A stretch of DNA of 64,000 bases, taken from contig CAIZNI010000071.1 in assembly GCA_903934295.1 (NCBI GenBank), forward strand, positions 124,001 to 188,000, given 5' to 3'. Positions 1-8,882 of the stretch are shown here, piece by piece (position 1 is the stretch's first letter; every line of letters begins with the position of its first letter). Source of the stretch: an uncultured beta proteobacterium (GTDB lineage: Bacteria; Pseudomonadota; Gammaproteobacteria; Burkholderiales; Burkholderiaceae_E). Both the position numbers and the translations under genes were made by a program. The notes below the pieces were generated by a model that saw only the letters and a program-made list of their open reading frames with translations, ran no database searches and had not been told where the DNA came from.

Positions 1-189
1 CGCGGGGCCACGCTCAGTCTCGGGCCGAGTTCCGCGTCCAACAGCAACATCCGCTACACCGCGCCGCGCATCGTCTCGGGCATCACCCGCCAGCTCTTCC
101 TGGCCGACGCTGACCGGGTGTTCGATGAGTTCATGGCCCAGGAGCACCACGAACTCGCTGCGGCAGCGGTGGCGGGCGTCGGCGGGTAA
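1..189 (+). CDS. C-terminal end of an unidentified protein (5' end outside window)
   Basis: An open frame runs from base 1 to a TAA at 187-189, giving the last 62 residues of a protein that starts before the window. The visible part contains SNSNIRYTAPRIVSG and RQLFLADADRVFDEFMAQE and ends in an Ala/Gly-rich tail. I do not recognise a family. The next gene converges on it with a 22-bp gap. Codon use is GC-rich like its neighbours, which supports it being real. Confidence 0.5.
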   Translation, partial: RGATLSLGPSSASNSNIRYTAPRIVSGITRQLFLADADRVFDEFMAQEHHELAAAAVAGVGG

Positions 190-211
190 GGCGTCGGCGA
201 CGCGGCGTCTC

Positions 212-1108
212 TCAGGCGACGATGCCGGGCGCCAGCCCCGCGACGTGGCGGGCGATGTCGCCCGGGCGGGTGAGCCAGACCTGGTCGCGGTGCGCCGCCA
301 GGTGCCGCAGGAAGCGTCTGAACGGCCGCAGGCGGAACGCGTGGCCGATCAGGTACGGGTGCAGGCTGAGGTTGAAAACCAGCGGCCGCTGCTGCGAGCT
401 CTCCAGCATGTCATCGAACGCGTCGAACAGGGTGTCGACCCAGACCCGGGGCGCCATCTTCGCGCCGTGCAGCATCGCGATGTCGTTGGTCGGACGGGCG
501 TAGGGCAGTGCCAGCAGCGGGCGTGTGCGGGTCTTCAGCCAGATCGGCTGATCATCGCAGGGCCAGTCGAGCAGGTAGTCGAAGCCGGCGGCCGCGAGCA
601 GGTCGGGCGTGGCGGGCGACTCGTTCACCCAGGGGCTCAGCCAGCCGGTGGGCGCATGGCCTTCCTCGGCGCGAATCCGGTCGACACAGGCGCGCACCAT
701 TGTCGCCTCCGTCTGCTCATCCATGTCGCATTGCCGTTCGGCATTGGTGCGTCCATGCCCGACCACCTCGTCGCCCCGCGCGCGCACCGCCGCGGCGATC
801 GCGGGATGCAGGTCATAGACGGCGGTGTTCATCAGCGCCGCCGTTGGCAGCGCATGCTCGTCGAGCGCGTCGAGCAGGTTCCACACGCCGACCCGGTTGC
901 CCCAGTCGCGCCAGGAATAGTTGACGATGTCGGGCTCGGGTTGACGCGCATTGAGGTCCGGCCCCAGGCCCTCACCGAAGGGGAAGGTCTCGAGGTTGAT
1001 CGCGATGTAGACCGCCAGCCGCTTGCCGTCGGGCCAGTCGTAGACCGGACGCTCGACGATCGGCGAGTAGGGGTAGCGGTCGTGCTGGCGCAGCGGCGGC
1101 GGCGTCAC
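212..1108 (-). CDS. Polysaccharide deacetylase-family protein, PuuE allantoinase-like
   Basis: 298 residues, the usual size of PuuE-type NodB-homology proteins, cofactor-free or metal-dependent hydrolases that include allantoinases. Visible hallmarks are VYIAINLETFPFGEG (position of the first catalytic acid), EVVGHGRTN (the conserved His-Gly), WLSPWVNESPATPDLLA, and a late SLHPYLIGH motif. The start is a GTG at 1108 whose bases overlap the TGA of the ureidoglycolate lyase gene (GTGA), so the two are probably translationally coupled. A longer reading reaching 1387 would lie over that gene in another frame and is rejected. The neighbour makes a ureide-pathway role likely, but the true substrate (allantoin, another cyclic amide, or a polysaccharide) cannot be read from sequence. 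Confidence 0.8.
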   Translation of the reverse strand: MTPPPLRQHDRYPYSPIVERPVYDWPDGKRLAVYIAINLETFPFGEGLGPDLNARQPEPDIVNYSWRDWGNRVGVWNLLDALDEHALPTAALMNTAVYDLHPAIAAAVRARGDEVVGHGRTNAERQCDMDEQTEATMVRACVDRIRAEEGHAPTGWLSPWVNESPATPDLLAAAGFDYLLDWPCDDQPIWLKTRTRPLLALPYARPTNDIAMLHGAKMAPRVWVDTLFDAFDDMLESSQQRPLVFNLSLHPYLIGHAFRLRPFRRFLRHLAAHRDQVWLTRPGDIARHVAGLAPGIVA

Positions 1109-1629
1109 GACTCGAACCGGAAGGACAGGCCGAAGCGCTGGTCGAGCAGGCAGTTGTGGTGGTCGACCTGGTTCGTGTCGGCCAGTTCCAGGTTGAAGAA
1201 GTCCTGAGTGGGCGCATCGAAGAAAGGGCCGGCATGCCAGGTGGCCCGGTGCAGCGCGACCGCCACCGTGCCCGGCACGCGAAACGCGCGGATCGCCGCC
1301 GGATCGGGTTCGCCGTCGGGGTTGTCCGGATCGCTCGGCGGGGCCACCGCCAGCAGCCAGTCCTGGCCGCCGACGGCCGCCAGGCACTGCGTGACCGACA
1401 GATGCCGCGTGATGTGGGTGAAGGCCTTGTCGCGTCGCTTCAGGCGCATCACGTAGAAGCGCGGCGTGCCGCGGGTGAGTTCCAGGCTCGCTTCATCGGG
1501 GCCGAAGGGCTTGCCGTCTTCGGCCGGCTCGATGAGGGTGCCGAAGGGCGCGAAGGCGGCCGCGCTGATCGGCTCGACCGGCAGGCCGATCAGACGGGTG
1601 TCGGCGCGCGGCGCGGCGTCGGGATGCAT
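1105..1629 (-). CDS. allA: Ureidoglycolate lyase
   Basis: 174 residues, matching the AllA family (about 160-175), which splits ureidoglycolate into glyoxylate and urea at the end of purine breakdown. The N-terminal IGLPVEPISAAAFAPFGTLIE is the typical opening; RHLSVTQCLAAVGGQDWL, the cupin strand VALHRATWHAGPF and DFFNLELADTNQVDHHNC carry the conserved His/Asp/Glu positions of the fold. The chosen ATG has a GGAGAG ribosome-binding site a few bases upstream; a longer frame to 1764 lacks this. It is the first gene of a two-gene unit with the PuuE-like deacetylase and is divergent from the flavin monooxygenase across a 186-bp gap. Confidence 0.88.
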   Translation of the reverse strand: MHPDAAPRADTRLIGLPVEPISAAAFAPFGTLIEPAEDGKPFGPDEASLELTRGTPRFYVMRLKRRDKAFTHITRHLSVTQCLAAVGGQDWLLAVAPPSDPDNPDGEPDPAAIRAFRVPGTVAVALHRATWHAGPFFDAPTQDFFNLELADTNQVDHHNCLLDQRFGLSFRFES

Positions 1630-1815
1630 GGTGTTGTCTCTCCGGTGGAACGGTATCGGGGTGGGCCGCGGTGTCGCGGTGGATGGCCGTGCGAGTGATG
1701 CAACTGCCGTGCCACGCGCCGCATCGATCGCCGGAGAGCCCGTCACGCGCTCCCCCGGCGACACCGGCTGGCATGGCCCTTGCGGTTCTCAGGCCATCGT
1801 CTTCTGGAGAGCAGC

Positions 1816-3000
1816 ATGCGCATCGCGATCGTCGGCGTCGGGGTGGCGGGGGGTGTGATCGCCACCGGTCTGGCCGGCCTGCCCGGGGTTCAGGTCCTGG
1901 GCTTCGAGCGGGTCGGACCCGAGGACCATGCGGTGGCCGGCAATGGCCTGAATGTCGGCCCCAATGCGCTGCTGGCGCTGGATCGCGCCCTGCCGTCGCT
2001 GGCCGCCCGGCTGCGCGAGGCGTCGCTGCCGTGGCGCCAGTGGCGGGCGGCGACGGTGACCGGCGAGCCGCTCTACGAGGTGGCCTTGCCGTCGGTGGCG
2101 GCCAGCGATGGGCTGCGCATCCGCTGGGCGGAGCTCTACCGGGCCTGTCGCGAAGGCGTCAGCGCCTCGGTCCGCTACCAGGCGACGCTGGCGTCGGTCG
2201 AGCGCCCTTCCGATGGCGGGCCGCTGGCGCTCACCGTGGTGCGCCCCGACGGCGAGCGGCTGCGCGTGGGCGACATCGACCTGCTGGTGGCGGCCGACGG
2301 GCGCTACAGCGCGGTGCGCGAAACGCTGTGCGGCGCGCCGTCGATCACTCACCTGGGCGTGGCCAATTTCCGGGTCCTGCTGCGCGATGACGGTGCCTGG
2401 CCGATCGATGATCTCGAGCAGTGGTTCAACGGGCCGCACCGGCTGCTCGCCTTTCGGCTGCGCGATGGACTGGTCTATCTGTCGGGCAACCTGCCGATCG
2501 GCGTGGGGCAGGCAATTCCCGAGGAGCAGCGCGGTGCCGACTGGCTCGAACGCTGCTTCACCCCGCTGGCCGGCGCGATGACGCCGGTCGCCCGCGAACT
2601 GCTCGCGGGTGCCTGCCGCGCCGCCCGGGCCGGCGAACTGCACTGGTCTCGGCTGCAGGAGATCGATGTGCGCTGGCGCGATGACGGTGGTCGCGTGCTT
2701 TATCCGGGCGATGCGGGCCACGCGATGGTGCCCACGCTCGGGCAGGGCGCCACCACCGCGATCGAAGATGGGGCGGTGTTCGTCGAGATGGTGCGCCAGG
2801 CACTGGCGCAGGGCTGGGATGCGCCGACCCTGCTCGCGCGTTTCGAGGCACGCCGGCGCGACCGGATTGATTTCATCCGCGCGTTTTCATGGGAGGCCAG
2901 TGATGTGATCCTGGCCGACCGCTTCAGCCTCGACGGGGTGCGGGCCAAGGGCGCGCCGCCCTATTGCGAGAAGCTGCGCCGGCTCTATGAGCCGGGTTGA
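1816..3000 (+). CDS. FAD-dependent aromatic-type monooxygenase
   Basis: 394 residues, the size of single-component flavoprotein hydroxylases (UbiH, salicylate hydroxylase, HpxO). The Rossmann motif at the N-terminus is IVGVGVAGG; DIDLLVAADGRYSAVRE is the DG fingerprint; YPGDAGHAMVPTLGQGATTAIEDG is the GD motif that contacts FAD ribose. The ATG at 1816 follows a GGAGAG site. It is divergent from the ureidoglycolate lyase unit, so by context it could be a urate hydroxylase of the HpxO kind feeding the same pathway, but overall similarity to HpxO is not obvious by eye and the substrate is open. Family confidence is high, function low. Confidence 0.8.
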   Translation: MRIAIVGVGVAGGVIATGLAGLPGVQVLGFERVGPEDHAVAGNGLNVGPNALLALDRALPSLAARLREASLPWRQWRAATVTGEPLYEVALPSVAASDGLRIRWAELYRACREGVSASVRYQATLASVERPSDGGPLALTVVRPDGERLRVGDIDLLVAADGRYSAVRETLCGAPSITHLGVANFRVLLRDDGAWPIDDLEQWFNGPHRLLAFRLRDGLVYLSGNLPIGVGQAIPEEQRGADWLERCFTPLAGAMTPVARELLAGACRAARAGELHWSRLQEIDVRWRDDGGRVLYPGDAGHAMVPTLGQGATTAIEDGAVFVEMVRQALAQGWDAPTLLARFEARRRDRIDFIRAFSWEASDVILADRFSLDGVRAKGAPPYCEKLRRLYEPG

Positions 3001-3017
3001 CCACCGGGCCCGGCGGC

Positions 3018-4766
3018 TCAGGCGGTCTTCTGTTCCGTCAGGCCCAGCCGCCGGATCATCGCCTCGCGCATCACGAACTTCTGCGGCTTGCCGGTCACCG
3101 TCATCGGCAACTCGGTCACGAAGTGCACGTAGCGCGGAATCTTGTAGTGCGCGATCTGGCCGCGGCAGAATTCGCGGATGTCCTCCTCGGTGGCACCCTG
3201 GCCGCCCTTGAGCACCACCCAGCACGCCACCTCCTCGCCGAACCGGGCGTCGGGCACGCCGAACACCTGGACGTCCTGGATCGCGGGATGGCGGTACAGG
3301 AATTCCTCGACCTCACGCGGGTAGACGTTCTCGCCGCCGCGGATGAGCATGTCCTTCACCCGTCCGACGATGTTGCAGTAGCCCTCGGCGTCGATGGTGG
3401 CCAGGTCGCCGGTGTGCATCCAGCCGTCGACGATGGTTTCGCGGGTGCGCGCTTCGTCGTCCCAGTAGCCCTTCATCACCGAATAGCCACGGGTATAGAG
3501 CTCCCCCTTGATGCCGACCGGGCAGGTGTTGCCCTCGGCATCGACCACCTTGACCTCGAGATTGGGCAGGATGCGGCCCACCGTGCTGACCCGTTTTTCC
3601 AGCGGATCGTCGGTGGCGCTCTGGAAGGACACCGGGCTGGTCTCGGTCATCCCGTAGGCGATGGTCACTTCCGACAGGTGCATCCGGGCGACGACCCGCT
3701 TCATGGTCTCGATCGGGCAGGGCGCGCCGGCCATGATGCCGGTGCGCAGGCGCGACAGGTCGAATCGGTCGAACTCAGGGTGATCGAGTTGCGCGATGAA
3801 CATGGTGGGCACGCCGTGCAGCGCGGTGCAGCGCTCGGCCGAGGCGGCGGTGAGGGTGGCCAGCGGATCGAAGCCCTCGCCCGGGAACACCATGCCGCTG
3901 GCCGACGCCACGCAGGTGAGCACGCCCAGCACCATGCCGAAGCAGTGGTACAGCGGCACCGGGATGCACAGCCGGTCCTGCTCGCCCAGCCGCATCGCCA
4001 CCGCGATCGCGCGGGCGTTGTTCACCACGTTGGTGTGGGTGAGCGTGGCGCCCTTCGGATTGCCGGTGGTGCCGCTGGTGAACTGGATGTTGATCGGCTC
4101 GTCGGCATCCAGCGAGGCGGTGATGGCGTCCAGTCGCGCCCGCTGCGTCGCACTGGCCAGCGCCAGCACCTCGCTGTAGTTGAACATGCCCGGGGTGCGC
4201 TCCTCGCCCATCCGGATCACGGTGCGCAGCTGCGGCAGCCGGGCGCTTTGCAGCTGGCCGGGCGGGCAGGTCGCCAGTTCGGGCGCCAGCGTCTGCAGCA
4301 TCTCGAGGTACTGGCTGGTCTTGAAGCGGTTGGCGGTGACCAGGACCTTCATCCCGACCTTGTTCAACGCGTATTCGAGCTCGGCCAGCCGATAGGCCGG
4401 GTTGATGTTGACCAGCACCGCGCCGATGCGCGCGGTGGCGAACTGGGTGACCAGCCACTCGAAGCGGTTCGGCGACCAGATGCCCACCCGGTCGCCCTTG
4501 TCCACGCCCAGCGCCAGCAGCGCGGCGGCGAACTCGTCGATGCGCTCGGCGAAATCGTTCCAGCTCCAGCGGATGTGCTGTTCGCAGAACACCACCGCTT
4601 CGCGCGCGCCGCCGCGGGCGACCGCGTGTGCCAGGAAGGCGGGGATGGTCAGGTGGACCGGGGGAGTCGAGGTGTCGCCGATGACATGACTCAGGCCGTC
4701 GCGCGGGATGCGGCGATCGACGGCGGCGGTGATGGCGGGAGCGGGGCTGGGAGCGGCTGGGGTCAT
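3018..4766 (-). CDS. AMP-dependent acyl-CoA synthetase (fatty-acid--CoA ligase family)
   Basis: 582 residues, full length for the ANL superfamily, which adenylates a carboxylic acid and transfers it to CoA. Motifs in order: [16 protein letters not shown] (ATP loop), [13 protein letters not shown] (adenine contact), [21 protein letters not shown] (hinge), [14 protein letters not shown], and [11 protein letters not shown] with the catalytic C-terminal Lys. No membrane segments, so cytosolic. Its end converges on the monooxygenase with a 17-bp gap. No strong ribosome-binding site is seen before the ATG at 4766; internal starts are possible. The chain length of the acid it uses cannot be told. 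Confidence 0.9.
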   Translation of the reverse strand: MTPAAPSPAPAITAAVDRRIPRDGLSHVIGDTSTPPVHLTIPAFLAHAVARGGAREAVVFCEQHIRWSWNDFAERIDEFAAALLALGVDKGDRVGIWSPNRFEWLVTQFATARIGAVLVNINPAYRLAELEYALNKVGMKVLVTANRFKTSQYLEMLQTLAPELATCPPGQLQSARLPQLRTVIRMGEERTPGMFNYSEVLALASATQRARLDAITASLDADEPINIQFTSGTTGNPKGATLTHTNVVNNARAIAVAMRLGEQDRLCIPVPLYHCFGMVLGVLTCVASASGMVFPGEGFDPLATLTAASAERCTALHGVPTMFIAQLDHPEFDRFDLSRLRTGIMAGAPCPIETMKRVVARMHLSEVTIAYGMTETSPVSFQSATDDPLEKRVSTVGRILPNLEVKVVDAEGNTCPVGIKGELYTRGYSVMKGYWDDEARTRETIVDGWMHTGDLATIDAEGYCNIVGRVKDMLIRGGENVYPREVEEFLYRHPAIQDVQVFGVPDARFGEEVACWVVLKGGQGATEEDIREFCRGQIAHYKIPRYVHFVTELPMTVTGKPQKFVMREAMIRRLGLTEQKTA

Positions 4767-4846
4767 GGCGGGTGAGTCCGGCGGGGCGTGGCGATGGAAC
4801 CCGCATCATGCCCACTGGCCGGCCTTCGCTCAAGCCGGCGGACGGG

Positions 4847-5425
4847 TCAGCGCACGATCGACGGCATGTGCTCGCCCCAGCTCTGCAGGGGGCCCAGCGG
4901 GTTGCGGATCACCTCGTGTTCGAGGATGCGCGGCTGACCGCCGAACACGGTGAACACCACCCGGTCGTCGACCACGATCACCAGCGCATTGAAGGTCCAG
5001 CCCGACACATTTGTTTCGCGCCGGAAGTTCAGCGAGTCGAGCCAGAAATTGCCGACCCGGTCGCGCCGGCCGCGCCGCGCGGCGATGGCGTAGCCGGTGC
5101 AGCGCTTGCCTGCGGCCAGGCATTCGCGGATGCCGCGATCGAGTTCCTCGGGTCGCACTGCCGTGCCGACCGCGAAGCGCTGGACGATGTCGGTGTAGGT
5201 CAGCAGCGTGACCGCCGGGTTGACGTAGGGGTCGATGCCCTCGGCCGCGAGCTGCTCGAGCCGGGTTTCGTAGGGTTTGATGCGTTCGATGGCATCGCGG
5301 GCCTGTTCGAAGGTTTCCCAGGGCACCTGCGTCTGCGCCGAGGTTTCCGGCAGCAGGGACTTGCAGCCGGCGAAGAGGGTCGACAGCATCAGAACAAGCG
5401 CGAGGCGTGTTGCGTGACGGTTCAT
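4847..5425 (-). CDS. Small putative lipoprotein of unknown function
   Basis: 192 residues. The N-terminus MNRHATRLALVLMLSTLFAGC has a basic n-region, a hydrophobic core and a lipobox ending LFAG-C, so it is probably acylated and anchored in the envelope. The mature part has no motif I recognise: an acidic helical stretch (VPWETFEQARDAIERIKPYE), a segment rich in aliphatics (NPAVTLLTYTDIVQRF) and a beta-rich end (NALVIVVDDRVVFTVFG). It begins downstream of the exonuclease gene on the same strand with a 58-bp gap. The frame is also open far upstream, but that part lies over the exonuclease gene and is not coding. Confidence 0.75.
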   Translation of the reverse strand: MNRHATRLALVLMLSTLFAGCKSLLPETSAQTQVPWETFEQARDAIERIKPYETRLEQLAAEGIDPYVNPAVTLLTYTDIVQRFAVGTAVRPEELDRGIRECLAAGKRCTGYAIAARRGRRDRVGNFWLDSLNFRRETNVSGWTFNALVIVVDDRVVFTVFGGQPRILEHEVIRNPLGPLQSWGEHMPSIVR

Positions 5426-5483
5426 GCCGCCAACCATAGCCGATGACAGGTCGCGTCGCTTTGCCAATTGTCGTTGTTGTGCG

Positions 5484-6995
5484 TCAGAGCAGTCGGACAT
5501 CGGCGGGGCAGGGCGTCTGTCCGGCGGCGGCCAGGCGCGTCCGCAGCAGGCGGTAGATGTCGGGTTCCAGGGGCGGCAGGCCGCCGGTGTCGTCGGCGTG
5601 CCCTGCCGGACCGGCGCCGGCGGGTTCATCGCAGGAGGCCGCCAGTGCCAGGGCTTGGGTGCGCGAGTGCACCGAGCCCAGGTGGCGCCAGTGGTGAAAC
5701 ACGTGCCAGTCGCCGGGCTCGGCGTCGTCCGTGCCTTCGCCACTGGCGATCGGCAGCGCCGCCCGGGTGGGCGGTGCCGCGGCCGCTTCGAACAGCGCGA
5801 TGGGTCTGTCCCAGGGCCAGGGCGCCATTTCATGGTCCCGCAGGGCTTCGGCGAGCGCGGCGGCCGGCCCTCCGGCGGGTGCCAGTCCGACGCAGGCGCC
5901 GCCGCAGCGCCCGAGCTGGCGGCGAAAGCAGGGCTGTCCGGCGGCTCGTCGCTCCAGCCCCAGGGTGGCCAGGCACAGGCCGTTCCGGTCGGCGGTGTCG
6001 AGCAGGACGGCCCGGGCGGCAGCCCGCGAGGCGAAGGGGCCGAAGCAACCCGCAGGCAGGCGCGGCCCGAGGCTGTCGGCGCGGACGATGCGCGCCCGGG
6101 TGTCGGCGGCGGCGATCTGGATGAAGGCCGGCTGGGTGCGCCGCTGCGCGATGTTGTAGCTGGGTTGACGGGTGCGGATCCACTGCCCTTCCAGCAGCCG
6201 GGCGCCGAGTTCGCCGGCGGTCTGGTGCCATTGCAGCCGGTGGGTTTCGGCAGCCAGGCGAGCGGCGCGCTCGCGGGTCGGGTCGGCGCTGAAATGCGTC
6301 GACACCCGGCGGCGCAGGTTGCGACTGCGTCCGATGTACAGCGGCTGGTCATGCAGCCCCAGCATCGCGTAGACACCCTGCGCCTCGGGCAGTGCGGCCA
6401 GCGCGTCGGCGCCCAGGTGGGCGGGCAGACCTGGGTGCTGCAGCAGCCGGCTGGCGGCCTGGCGCAGTTCGGTTTCCGAATGCCGGCGCATCAGCGCCTG
6501 AACGAATTGCCAGAGGGCGCGGGCATCGCCCAGGGCCCGGTGCCGCTCGATGTCCGCCAGGGCGTAGCGGGCGATGATCGCGTCCAGGGAATGGGGCGCG
6601 CGGTCGGGGTCCATCAGGCGCGACAGGCGCACCGTGCACAGCGTTCGCGCGCTGAAGGCATGGCCCGCGCGTTCGAGTCCGGCCCGCACGAAACCATAGT
6701 CGAAGCGCGCCAGGTGGGCGACGAACACCGCCGACTGCAGGCGGGGCAGTATCTCGGGGACAAGGTCGGCGAACGACGGCGCCTGCGCGACCATTTCATC
6801 GGTGATGCCGGTGAGGAACCGGATCTCGGGCGGGATCGGCTGGCCGGGGTTGACGAGCGAATGCCACTCGCTGGCCTGCCACCCCTGGGGGCCGCACTCG
6901 ACCGAGACAATGGCGATTTCGGTGATGCGGTCGTGACCCGGCGAGGTACCGGTGGTTTCGACATCGACGAAGGCAATGCGGGGCGCGAATGGCAT
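5484..6995 (-). CDS. DnaQ-like 3'-5' exonuclease fused to a UvrC/Cho-type GIY-YIG nuclease
   Basis: 503 residues with two nuclease modules. Residues 1-170 form a DEDDh exonuclease: FVDVETTGTSPGHD (ExoI), HLARFDYGFV (ExoII), HRALGDARALWQF (ExoIII). Residues about 202-285 form a GIY-YIG domain (GVYAMLGLHDQPLYIGRSRNLRRRV), as in the N-terminal nuclease of UvrC and Cho. Near the end, Cys residues spaced C-x7-C-x3-C (PCFRRQLGRCGGAC), preceded by another Cys 15 residues earlier, match the [4Fe-4S] ligand pattern of UvrC. The ATG at 6995 has a GGGGAGGG site just upstream. A reading to 8468 exists only because the antisense of the helicase gene is open. Likely role: DNA repair, perhaps incision plus 3' trimming. 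Confidence 0.85.
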   Translation of the reverse strand: MPFAPRIAFVDVETTGTSPGHDRITEIAIVSVECGPQGWQASEWHSLVNPGQPIPPEIRFLTGITDEMVAQAPSFADLVPEILPRLQSAVFVAHLARFDYGFVRAGLERAGHAFSARTLCTVRLSRLMDPDRAPHSLDAIIARYALADIERHRALGDARALWQFVQALMRRHSETELRQAASRLLQHPGLPAHLGADALAALPEAQGVYAMLGLHDQPLYIGRSRNLRRRVSTHFSADPTRERAARLAAETHRLQWHQTAGELGARLLEGQWIRTRQPSYNIAQRRTQPAFIQIAAADTRARIVRADSLGPRLPAGCFGPFASRAAARAVLLDTADRNGLCLATLGLERRAAGQPCFRRQLGRCGGACVGLAPAGGPAAALAEALRDHEMAPWPWDRPIALFEAAAAPPTRAALPIASGEGTDDAEPGDWHVFHHWRHLGSVHSRTQALALAASCDEPAGAGPAGHADDTGGLPPLEPDIYRLLRTRLAAAGQTPCPADVRLL

Positions 6996-7184
6996 GCGCA
7001 AGCCCTCCCCTGAAAAAAAACTGTTCGAATGAACAGTATATCCGGGCCAAGCCGCCGGTTTGCGTCCGGGCTGGAATGCGCCACAATAGTGGGCTGACCG
7101 GACGCCTGACGACCGGTTGGCACTGAAACCCTCTGCTCGTCCCCCTTTTTTGCGGGCCCTGACCGCCAACCGGCCCCCCATCCA

Positions 7185-8843
7185 TTGAACACCACTCCCA
7201 GCGCAGCCACCTTCCACGACTTCGGTCTGGCCGAGCCCATCGTTCGCGCCGTGATCGAACTCGGCTACACCGAGCCCACCCCGATCCAGGTTCAGGCGAT
7301 TCCGGTCGTCATCCAGGGTCGCGATGTGATGGGCGCCGCGCAGACCGGCACCGGCAAGACCGCCGGCTTCGCATTGCCGATCCTGCAGCGCCTGATGGTC
7401 CATGCCAACACCAGCGCATCGCCGGCCCGCCATCCGGTTCGTGCCCTGATCCTTGCGCCGACCCGCGAGCTGGCCGACCAGATCCACGCCAACGTGCGCC
7501 AGTACGCCAAGTACACCGGCATCCGGTCGGCGGTCGTGTTCGGCGGGGTCGACATCGCGCCGCAGATCGCCGCCTTGCGCCAGGGCGCCGAGATCCTGAT
7601 CGCCACGCCCGGCCGTCTGCTCGATCACATCGGTCAGCGCACGGTGTCGCTGGCCACGGCCGACGTCTTCGTGATGGACGAAGCCGACCGGATGCTCGAC
7701 ATGGGCTTCCTGCCCGACATCCAGCGCATCATCAATCTGCTGCCCAAGGTTCGCCAGAACCTGATGTTCTCGGCGACCTTCTCCGGCGAGATCCGCAAGC
7801 TGGCCGAGTCCTTCCTCGCGCAGCCGGTGTCCATCGAGGTCGCGCGCCGCAACGCCGCCGCCGAGAATGTCGAGCAGCTGGTCTACCGCCTGCCCGACGC
7901 CGAAAGCAAGCGCCTGGCAGTGGCCCACCTGGTTCGCGAGCGCAAGCTGGCGCAGGTGATCGTGTTCACCAACACCAAGATCGGCGCCGGCCGGCTGGCC
8001 CGCCTGCTCGAGCGCGACGGATTGAACGCCAGTGCCATTCACGGCGACAAGAGCCAGCAGGAACGGCTGGCCACGCTCGAGGCGTTCAAGAAGGGCGAGA
8101 TCGCGGTCCTGGTGGCCACCGATGTCGCCGCGCGCGGTCTCGACATCGCCGAACTGCCGGCGGTCATCAACTACGACCTGCCCTACGCGCCGGAAGACTA
8201 CATCCACCGCATCGGCCGCACCGGCCGGGCGGGTGCCAGCGGTGTCGCGCTGTCGCTGATGACGTCGGCCGACGAGCGCCAGCTCGACGGGATCCAGAAA
8301 CTGCTCAAGCGCGAGCTCGCCCAGTTGCCGCTGGCCCTGGAGGGCGTGCCCGAGGCCCGCGAGGGCGCCGGTCCGCGCGAGGCTCGCACGCCCCGCGAAG
8401 GGCGTGGCGCGCGCGAGGGTCGCGAGGCCCGCCCGGCGCGCGAGCCGCGTGAAGTTCGCGAGCCGCACGGCGCCAGCGGGGCGCCCGACGCCAGCGAGCC
8501 GAGCGAGGCGATCGAAGCACGTGAACCGCGCGTGCCGCGGGAGCCGCGCGAAGTCCGGGAGCCGCGTGAGTCCCGCTCCCGCGAGGCGCGTGACGGGGGT
8601 GCCGACAGTCGGGATTCACGTCCCTCCTCGCGGCGCGACAGCCGGCCCGGAACCTATGCACCGCGAGGCCGTCTGCCGGGGTTTTCCGACGATCCCTTCT
8701 TCTACAAGCCCTACGAGCCGCCGATACCGGCGCCCGGTGCGGCGCAAGCCGGCGCCGATGCGCAGCCCGGCTCGACGGTGCCCGGCCGGCGGCGTCAGCC
8801 GCAGCGGGCGGTCGCTGCCCTGCTGGGCGGCAAGAAGGGCTGA
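7185..8843 (+). CDS. rhlE: DEAD-box RNA helicase, RhlE type, with Arg/Glu/Pro-rich tail
   Basis: 552 residues. The Q motif (TPIQ), motif I AQTGTGKT, PTRELADQ, TPGRLLDH, DEAD box VMDEADRMLDMGF, SAT, and the helicase-C motifs FTNTK, VATDVAARGLDI and HRIGRTGRAG are all present, so it should be an active ATP-dependent RNA unwindase of ribosome assembly or RNA decay. Residues from about 385 form a low-complexity tail of repeated R-E-P triplets, likely a disordered RNA-binding arm. The start is unusual: the Q motif needs the N-terminus, yet the only start codon in frame is a TTG at 7185 with no clear ribosome-binding site. It is divergent from the exonuclease gene; the 190-bp gap has T- and A-runs that may hold a promoter. 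Confidence 0.88.
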   Translation: MNTTPSAATFHDFGLAEPIVRAVIELGYTEPTPIQVQAIPVVIQGRDVMGAAQTGTGKTAGFALPILQRLMVHANTSASPARHPVRALILAPTRELADQIHANVRQYAKYTGIRSAVVFGGVDIAPQIAALRQGAEILIATPGRLLDHIGQRTVSLATADVFVMDEADRMLDMGFLPDIQRIINLLPKVRQNLMFSATFSGEIRKLAESFLAQPVSIEVARRNAAAENVEQLVYRLPDAESKRLAVAHLVRERKLAQVIVFTNTKIGAGRLARLLERDGLNASAIHGDKSQQERLATLEAFKKGEIAVLVATDVAARGLDIAELPAVINYDLPYAPEDYIHRIGRTGRAGASGVALSLMTSADERQLDGIQKLLKRELAQLPLALEGVPEAREGAGPREARTPREGRGAREGREARPAREPREVREPHGASGAPDASEPSEAIEAREPRVPREPREVREPRESRSREARDGGADSRDSRPSSRRDSRPGTYAPRGRLPGFSDDPFFYKPYEPPIPAPGAAQAGADAQPGSTVPGRRRQPQRAVAALLGGKKG

Positions 8844-8860
8844 AGGCGGGGTTGAACCGC

Positions 8861-8882
8861 GCCTGACCGCCTCTGGTCAGGC
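8861..8882. terminator. Convergent hairpin terminator
   Basis: A perfect 8-bp stem (GCCTGACC / GGTCAGGC) with a 6-base loop lies between the convergent helicase and gluQ genes and overlaps the last codons of gluQ. There is no strong T-run, as is common at this GC content. It could serve both strands. Confidence 0.55.

Noticed and set aside
2997-4775. 592-codon open frame on the plus strand
   Set aside because: It lies antisense to the acyl-CoA synthetase gene, whose motifs are complete; the product has no family features and is rich in His/Arg/Gly, typical of a GC-driven shadow frame.
6996-8468. N-terminal extension of the exonuclease frame
   Set aside because: The frame is open only because the antisense of the helicase gene lacks stops; a strong ribosome-binding site and the DnaQ start lie at 6995.
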